From NCBI GenBank assembly GCA_910577955.1, contig CAJTNC010000030.1:1-37131 (forward strand): DNA of 37,131 nucleotides, in the 5' to 3' direction. A program made the translations under genes and the position numbers. Below the pieces are notes generated by a model. The model worked only from the letters and a program-made list of their open reading frames with translations, did no database searches and was not told where the DNA came from. Below, piece by piece: positions 32,894 through 37,131 of the stretch. The stretch's first letter is position 1; the number at the start of each line of letters is the position of its first letter. The stretch comes from an uncultured Lachnospiraceae bacterium (GTDB taxonomy: Bacteria > Bacillota > Clostridia > Lachnospirales > Lachnospiraceae).

Positions 32894-33712
32894 TTACTGC
32901 CTGAGCTGATTAGCCTGCTGCATCATTTGATCCGATGCCGTGATGGCTTTTGAGTTTAACTCATAAGCCCTCTGTGCTACGATCAGATTTACCATCTCAT
33001 CCACCACCTGCACATTGGAACCTTCCAGATAGCCCTGACGGATAATGCTCCGCTTCGCCTGATTGTTCGTCGCCTCATTGATCGCAGGTCCGCTGGCATC
33101 AGACACGGAATAGAGGCTGTCCCCTTCTTTGTTCAAACCGGTAGGATTGTTAAACTGATATGCGCCGATAGTCACACCGATAGGAGTGGCGACATTATTC
33201 GCATTCGGATAGCATATCTGCCCATCCGAACTCACTGTGATCTTATTTGTCATGTAATTGGTACCCAGTTCAATCGGCCTGCCCTGAGTATCCAACACTT
33301 TCAATCCTTCCGAATTGGTCAGCGTTACGCCGCCGCCGCTGTTTATCGCCCAGATGAAACTGCCGTTTCTCGTATAATAGGTCTCGCCGTCCTGACCTCT
33401 CACCGCGAAGAACCCTTCACCGTCGATGGCAAAATCCGTATCGCTGGTGGACTCCAACATATTTCCCTGTTTGAATCTGCTGGTGATCGCCGCGTTCCGC
33501 ACACCCAGGCCAACCTGTGCGCCGGTGGGTTTTGTCTCGCCGTTTCCCGAGGTCGTTTCCGACTGGATCGTCTGATATAACAGGGATTTGAACTGATTCA
33601 CCTGTGTTTTGTAACCGGTGGTATTTACGTTCGCCAGATTATTTGCAATCGTGTCAACGTTTGTCTGCTGTCCGATCATGCCGGTTGCCGCAGACCATAA
33701 ACTTCGTACCAT
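32894..33712 (-). CDS. flgG: Flagellar basal-body rod protein FlgG (FlhP-like)
   Basis: A 272-residue protein with the N-terminal rod signature (MVRSLWSAATGM, DTIANNLANVNTTGYK at about 20-35). A central domain contains FAIDGEGFFAV, and the C-terminal coil is VQVVDEMVNLIVAQRAYELNSKAI. It forms the distal rod, which carries the hook. Grouping beside flhO and mbl is as in Bacillus flhO-flhP. A sigma-D-like promoter lies in the 144-base gap before it. GGGAGG lies before the ATG. Confidence 0.95.
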   Translation of the reverse strand: MVRSLWSAATGMIGQQTNVDTIANNLANVNTTGYKTQVNQFKSLLYQTIQSETTSGNGETKPTGAQVGLGVRNAAITSRFKQGNMLESTSDTDFAIDGEGFFAVRGQDGETYYTRNGSFIWAINSGGGVTLTNSEGLKVLDTQGRPIELGTNYMTNKITVSSDGQICYPNANNVATPIGVTIGAYQFNNPTGLNKEGDSLYSVSDASGPAINEATNNQAKRSIIRQGYLEGSNVQVVDEMVNLIVAQRAYELNSKAITASDQMMQQANQLRQ

Positions 33713-33811
33713 TATGCATTCCTCCCGTATCTGCCGTGCGCCAAAACCTCCCTGCCATATGACAGTATCATAAGAGCGCAGTATTTTTATGCTGATTTAT
33801 GTCTACGGTAT

Positions 33812-33838
33812 GTATCGGCAGAATCCTCGTCTTTCTTA
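33812..33838 (-). promoter_or_regulatory. Sigma-D (FliA)-like promoter before flgG
   Basis: On the minus strand TAAG (33835-33838), a 15-base spacer and GCCGATAC (33812-33819) match the sigma-28/sigma-D consensus TAAA-N15-GCCGATAT at 10 of 12 positions. It lies about 100 bases before flgG, in the longest gap of the flagellar run. Confidence 0.6.
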
Positions 33839-33856
33839 ACCCCATTTTCACTTATT

Positions 33857-34636
33857 CTAAAGTTTTCCAATCTGGTTTGCCGCAATCTGCAGAGTATCGT
33901 TGTGAGCCTGAATCACTTTCTGATTCGTCTCATATGCTCTTGTCGTAGCGATCATCTGCACCATCTCGTAAACAGTCTGCACGTTTGACGCCTCCAGATA
34001 CCCCTGACGGGTCTCAGCCGTCGCTTCCCTCTCCGTGATCCCATCCAAGGGTCTGTACAGGTTCTCTCCATACTTCTCCAGATAATCATAATTTTCGAAA
34101 TCCGTGATCTGTAATTGTCCCCGCAGCACGCCGTCCTGATAGATACGGCCGCCCCTGTCGATCTGAGTCTCCGCCGCTGTGGTCTGCAGCTGGATGCGCT
34201 GTCCGTTTGTGCCCATCACAAAATCGCCGTCCTGAGTCACAAGATAGCCTTCTTTTGTCATATTGAAATTGCCGTCCCGGGTGTAGAGCGTAGAAGTCTC
34301 TCCGGCTTTATTTGTAAATTCAATCGTAAAAAATCCTTCGCCCGCCAAAGCTATATCGAACGTATTGTCGGTCACTTTCAGCGGTCCCTGCGTGTAATCG
34401 GTATAGACTTCTCCGATCTTTACCCCGAGGCTCATATCGCCGATATGTTTCGCGTCTAAACCCGGCGTGGACAGATCCTTGATACGGTAGGCCAGCAGAC
34501 TGTCAAAAGCCTGACTCGTCGCCCCCTCTTTCTTAAATCCCGTTGTATCCGAGTTTGCCAGATTGTTCGTCAGAATATCCATCCTGCGCTGCTCATTCCG
34601 CATTCCCGTGTAAGCTGTGTATAAACCTTTTACCAT
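33857..34636 (-). CDS. flhO: Flagellar hook-basal body protein FlhO/FlgF-like
   Basis: A 259-residue rod protein with MVKGLYTAYTGM and DILTNNLANSDTTGFKK (about 20-36) at the N-terminus. FDIALAGEGFFTIEF lies centrally, and VQTVYEMVQMIATTRAYETNQKVI forms the C-terminal coil. It is the paralog of FlgG encoded 144 bases downstream and would form part of the rod. It follows the mreB/mbl gene by 48 bases, matching the mbl-flhO order of Bacillus. Confidence 0.9.
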   Translation of the reverse strand: MVKGLYTAYTGMRNEQRRMDILTNNLANSDTTGFKKEGATSQAFDSLLAYRIKDLSTPGLDAKHIGDMSLGVKIGEVYTDYTQGPLKVTDNTFDIALAGEGFFTIEFTNKAGETSTLYTRDGNFNMTKEGYLVTQDGDFVMGTNGQRIQLQTTAAETQIDRGGRIYQDGVLRGQLQITDFENYDYLEKYGENLYRPLDGITEREATAETRQGYLEASNVQTVYEMVQMIATTRAYETNQKVIQAHNDTLQIAANQIGKL

Positions 34637-34684
34637 ATGTCTTCCACACCTTTCTGTCTCTTCTCATTTTGATTTGCCGCTTTG

Positions 34685-35677
34685 TCAGTCTTCTCTGTAA
34701 CCCGCCAAAAACTCTACATAGCGCCCTGTGCCGACGGCTACCGCCGTCATAGGATCTTCCGCCGTCATCGTATTGATGCCGGTCCTATCATATATCAGTT
34801 CCTCCAACCCCCGCAAAAGGCTGCCGCCGCCCGTCAAAACAATGCCTCTGTCAGCAATGTCCGCCGCCAGCTCCGGCGGTGTCTTCTCCAGCACGCTGTG
34901 GATCGCTTCCACGATCTGAGAAGTGGTCTCCTTTAACGCCTCCTCCGTCTCCTCCGAGGAGACTCTGATCGTATTCGGCAGACCGGACACGAGATTTCTC
35001 CCGCGCACATCCATAAAGTCCGGTTCCGGGCTGTGAAAAGCCGTGCCGATCCTGATCTTGATATCCTCCGCAGTTCTTTCTCCGATCAGAAGATTATGTT
35101 TCTTTCTCATATACCGGACAATGGCTTCGTCGAAATCATCTCCGGCTATCTTGATGGATGCGCTCACAACCGTACCTCCCAGAGATATAACCGCCACATC
35201 GGAAGTACCTCCCCCGATATCCACGATCATATTTCCGCAGGGTTTGGAGATATCAATACCCGCTCCGATAGCCGCCGCGATAGGCTCCTCAATAACAGAA
35301 ACTTCTCTTGCTCCGGCCTGATATGTCGCATCCTCCACCGCCTTTTTCTCCACTTCCGTCACACCGCTGGGCACACAGACCGCAATTCGCGGCTTTCTGA
35401 TGCTTCTCTTGCCGAGCGCCTTCTGGATAAAATATTTCATCATCTTCTCCGTCACGGTGTAGTCTGAAATAACACCCTGACGAAGCGGCCTTACCGCCAC
35501 AATATTTCCCGGCGTTCTGCCTAACATCAGTCTGGCATCTTCGCCGATCGCCTTAATCTTGTTTGTATCTCTGTCAAAAGCCACAACGGAGGGCTCTTTT
35601 AAAACAACCCCCCTTCCTCTTATATACACCAGAATGCTGGCTGTTCCCAAATCAATTCCAATATCTGTATACTGCAT
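34685..35677 (-). CDS. mreB: MreB/Mbl actin-like rod-shape protein
   Basis: A 330-residue actin-fold protein. DIGIDLGTASILVYIRGRG is the phosphate-1 loop. VCVPSGVTEVEKKAVEDA, IEEPIAAAIGAG, MIVDIGGGTSDVAVISLGG (phosphate-2) and GIVLTGGGSLLRGL (adenosine motif) follow in order. It guides lateral wall synthesis on the inner membrane face. Adjacency to flhO suggests the Mbl paralog. AAGGGG precedes the ATG. It is driven by a near-consensus promoter. Confidence 0.96.
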   Translation of the reverse strand: MQYTDIGIDLGTASILVYIRGRGVVLKEPSVVAFDRDTNKIKAIGEDARLMLGRTPGNIVAVRPLRQGVISDYTVTEKMMKYFIQKALGKRSIRKPRIAVCVPSGVTEVEKKAVEDATYQAGAREVSVIEEPIAAAIGAGIDISKPCGNMIVDIGGGTSDVAVISLGGTVVSASIKIAGDDFDEAIVRYMRKKHNLLIGERTAEDIKIRIGTAFHSPEPDFMDVRGRNLVSGLPNTIRVSSEETEEALKETTSQIVEAIHSVLEKTPPELAADIADRGIVLTGGGSLLRGLEELIYDRTGINTMTAEDPMTAVAVGTGRYVEFLAGYRED

Positions 35678-35804
35678 TCTTAACCCCTTTCTATGGTTTT
35701 CACTCTATTTCACCGTATCTTTTAAGCATTATTCTCTACTTTTTACTTTTTCCATTTAACATCCGTTTAAACATGGACCAGTACAATATCGAATATACAA
35801 AGCC

Positions 35805-35833
35805 ATTATAAACCACATGAAAGGATTTTCAAA
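35805..35833 (-). promoter_or_regulatory. Strong promoter of the mreB-flhO unit
   Basis: On the minus strand TTGAAA (35828-35833), a 17-base spacer and TATAAT (35805-35810) form a near-consensus sigma-A promoter. The leader to mreB is about 120 nucleotides. The 290-base gap 35678-35967 holds this promoter and the terminator of the secreted-protein gene, and no gene was seen. Confidence 0.85.
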
Positions 35834-35855
35834 GACATTTCATGAAATTTTTATA

Positions 35856-35897
35856 AAAAAAGGACGCAAAACAAGATTGCTCTCTATTTTGCGTCCA
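35856..35897 (-). terminator. Terminator of the secreted-protein gene
   Basis: On the minus strand GGACGCAAAA pairs with TTTTGCGTCC around a 15-base loop, followed by seven T's. It ends the upstream gene just before the mreB promoter. Confidence 0.9.
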
Positions 35898-35967
35898 TGC
35901 TTTTTCAAATTTCCTTTTCCTAAAATATTTTTTACCGTCTTCACAATCGGAACAACCGCACTAAAGA

Positions 35968-37074
35968 TCAGTCAAACGCTCCTTTTCTTCCCCACAGGAA
36001 CGCGTAGGTACGGAACTGGTCGGTATCAATCGTTATCGTGCTCTCGTTCTCGTCAATATCTTTCATGATCGTCACGGTACCATCCATATTTAACACTGCC
36101 ACTGCGTAGTCCGCATATGCCGGGAAATCATAGGGCACAGCCATCGTGATCCGCAGCTTTCCGTTTGTATTCGTTATGCGATCTGATCCGGCCAGCATCT
36201 CCATCTCAAAGTAAGAAGGGATCACTTCGTCCGATTTATCCTCTTTTGTTGCCGCTTTTCTCTTGTTTAACGCGTTTGTCTGCTTGATCGCGTTGTCAAG
36301 CGCATACTTCGCATTATCGCCGGGAATTACTCCGGTCATCTGCAGTCTGACATTTCTTCCGCCGGTCGCCGCATTTACCTGTCCCGGATCCGTAAGCACT
36401 CCCATCGGGAAATCTTTTTCTATTTTGACTGTGCTGCCGATCTTTTTCACATAAACAGGAATCTCCAAAGCGTCCAGCGCATTAGGGCTTGCCACCCGGT
36501 AAGCGTCAAACGCGCCCGCCGGTCCCGACACGATCATAAAAGTATCAAAACAATCACTGTCAACCGTTATTGTCGCAGGATCCGGATCCAGATCGCCCAA
36601 CACTTCCACTGCTCCTCCGTCTCTCAGGCTGATCACCGCATAATCTCTGGTCGGATCGCTGCCCGCGGGAAGCGCTATGCACACTCTGATCTTACCGGTT
36701 GTCTCCTTTACCGTCTGAGTCCAGCCGCCGCTCTTCAAGTATTTTTCCAGCCGCATATCTAACGTCTTCACCTCACTGGCCTTCAAAGTTGCGGCCATGT
36801 TGGTGAGCGCTCTTCTGGCCAAAGGGCCGCATCCGCTGTCCGTCACATTTAACCGCACGCCTATGCCTGCCTCCAACAGCTGCCAACTCAATCCCGAATA
36901 TAATCTTACCGTCTCCTGCGGTGTCTGTATATTTGCACTGGGGATACCCGTCGCCTGATTATTCGTATAAACAGTTTCCGCTGCTTTTACTTCCAATCCC
37001 GTCTCCGGCGCTGTCAAAACGCCAAACATCAGCGCCGCTGTCAATGCGGCTGCCATTATTTTTTTTAATTTCAT
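35968..37074 (-). CDS. Secreted protein with two repeated domains, function unknown
   Basis: The 368-residue protein has a Sec signal peptide (MKLKKIMAAALTAALMFGVL onward), with likely cleavage after VKA near residue 31. The mature part contains two related units, roughly 60-195 and 225-368. Each ends in the same pattern: GKIRVCIALP / GKLRITMAVP, DYAVISLRDGGAVEVLGDLD / DYAVAVLNMDGTVTIMKDID, ATITVDSD / STITIDTD, then AGAFD / KGAFD. No family was recognised. It may be a surface or wall-associated protein. AGGAGG lies six bases before the ATG. It has its own terminator. Confidence 0.85.
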   Translation of the reverse strand: MKLKKIMAAALTAALMFGVLTAPETGLEVKAAETVYTNNQATGIPSANIQTPQETVRLYSGLSWQLLEAGIGVRLNVTDSGCGPLARRALTNMAATLKASEVKTLDMRLEKYLKSGGWTQTVKETTGKIRVCIALPAGSDPTRDYAVISLRDGGAVEVLGDLDPDPATITVDSDCFDTFMIVSGPAGAFDAYRVASPNALDALEIPVYVKKIGSTVKIEKDFPMGVLTDPGQVNAATGGRNVRLQMTGVIPGDNAKYALDNAIKQTNALNKRKAATKEDKSDEVIPSYFEMEMLAGSDRITNTNGKLRITMAVPYDFPAYADYAVAVLNMDGTVTIMKDIDENESTITIDTDQFRTYAFLWGRKGAFD

Positions 37075-37112
37075 AGAAAACCTCCTACTACAATGTATTT
37101 ATGGTTAATATC

Positions 37113-37129
37113 CCTTACAGCCAGTAAGG
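37113..37129. repeat. Small inverted repeat at the right edge
   Basis: CCTTAC and GTAAGG are 6-bp arms around a 5-base loop, about 40 bases before the secreted-protein gene. There is no T tract. It could be part of a leader or operator. The promoter itself is outside or unrecognised. Confidence 0.3.
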
Positions 37130-37131
37130 AA

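Noticed and set aside
1..37131. Mobile element, prophage or CRISPR content
   Set aside because: No transposase, integrase, phage structural gene, attachment-like direct repeats or regularly spaced repeats were seen. The XRE-ImmA pair recalls integrative elements, but no other element gene is present.

Overview
The window looks like chromosomal DNA of a motile, spore-forming-lineage Clostridia, most likely Lachnospiraceae. The grounds are: AGGAGG-type ribosome binding sites, a Spo0A DNA-binding domain, the synteny mbl-flhO-flhP(flgG), a cdaA-cdaR-glmM operon, a comF/YvyF pair and a LoaP-type NusG paralog. The taxon is an inference from gene content. No rRNA, tRNA, CRISPR array, insertion sequence or prophage was seen.

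Region 1 (1-2969) is a divergent pair. loaP, a specialised antiterminator, reads left into a gene of which only the first codons are present. A membrane-bound UDP-sugar 4,6-dehydratase (CapD/PglF type) reads right. Region 2 (3019-15981, all minus strand) is an exopolysaccharide locus. In reading order it holds a GT2, a polyprenyl-phosphate sugar transferase, a Wzz-like protein, a second GT2, an EpsG-like polymerase, two GT4 enzymes and a third GT2. These are followed by a compact XRE / ImmA-IrrE protease / PIN-domain operon and then an O-antigen ligase/polymerase. No Wzx flippase is visible in the window.

Region 3 (16246-20061) holds a stand-alone Spo0A C-terminal DNA-binding protein, read away from the polysaccharide operon. 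A minus-strand mini-operon follows: rfbD, a GT-C-like membrane protein and a GtrB-like GT2. The EPS promoter next to the Spo0A-like gene has an exact TGNCGAA 0A-box overlapping its -35. Region 4 (20386-23638) has a YerB/DUF3048 lipoprotein with a striking inverted repeat in its promoter, leuA and an HPr paralog. leuA sits directly behind a terminator-like hairpin.

Region 5 (23799-37074, all minus) is a long housekeeping and motility run. In reading order it is a duplicated-domain secreted protein, mreB/mbl, flhO, flgG (behind a sigma-D-like promoter), flgJ, recD2, comF, a YvyF-like protein, two unknown membrane proteins, cdaA, cdaR and glmM.

The most promising under-described items are the XRE-ImmA-PIN module inside the EPS locus, the receiver-less Spo0A protein with its apparent 0A-box target, and the LoaP-proximal hairpin.
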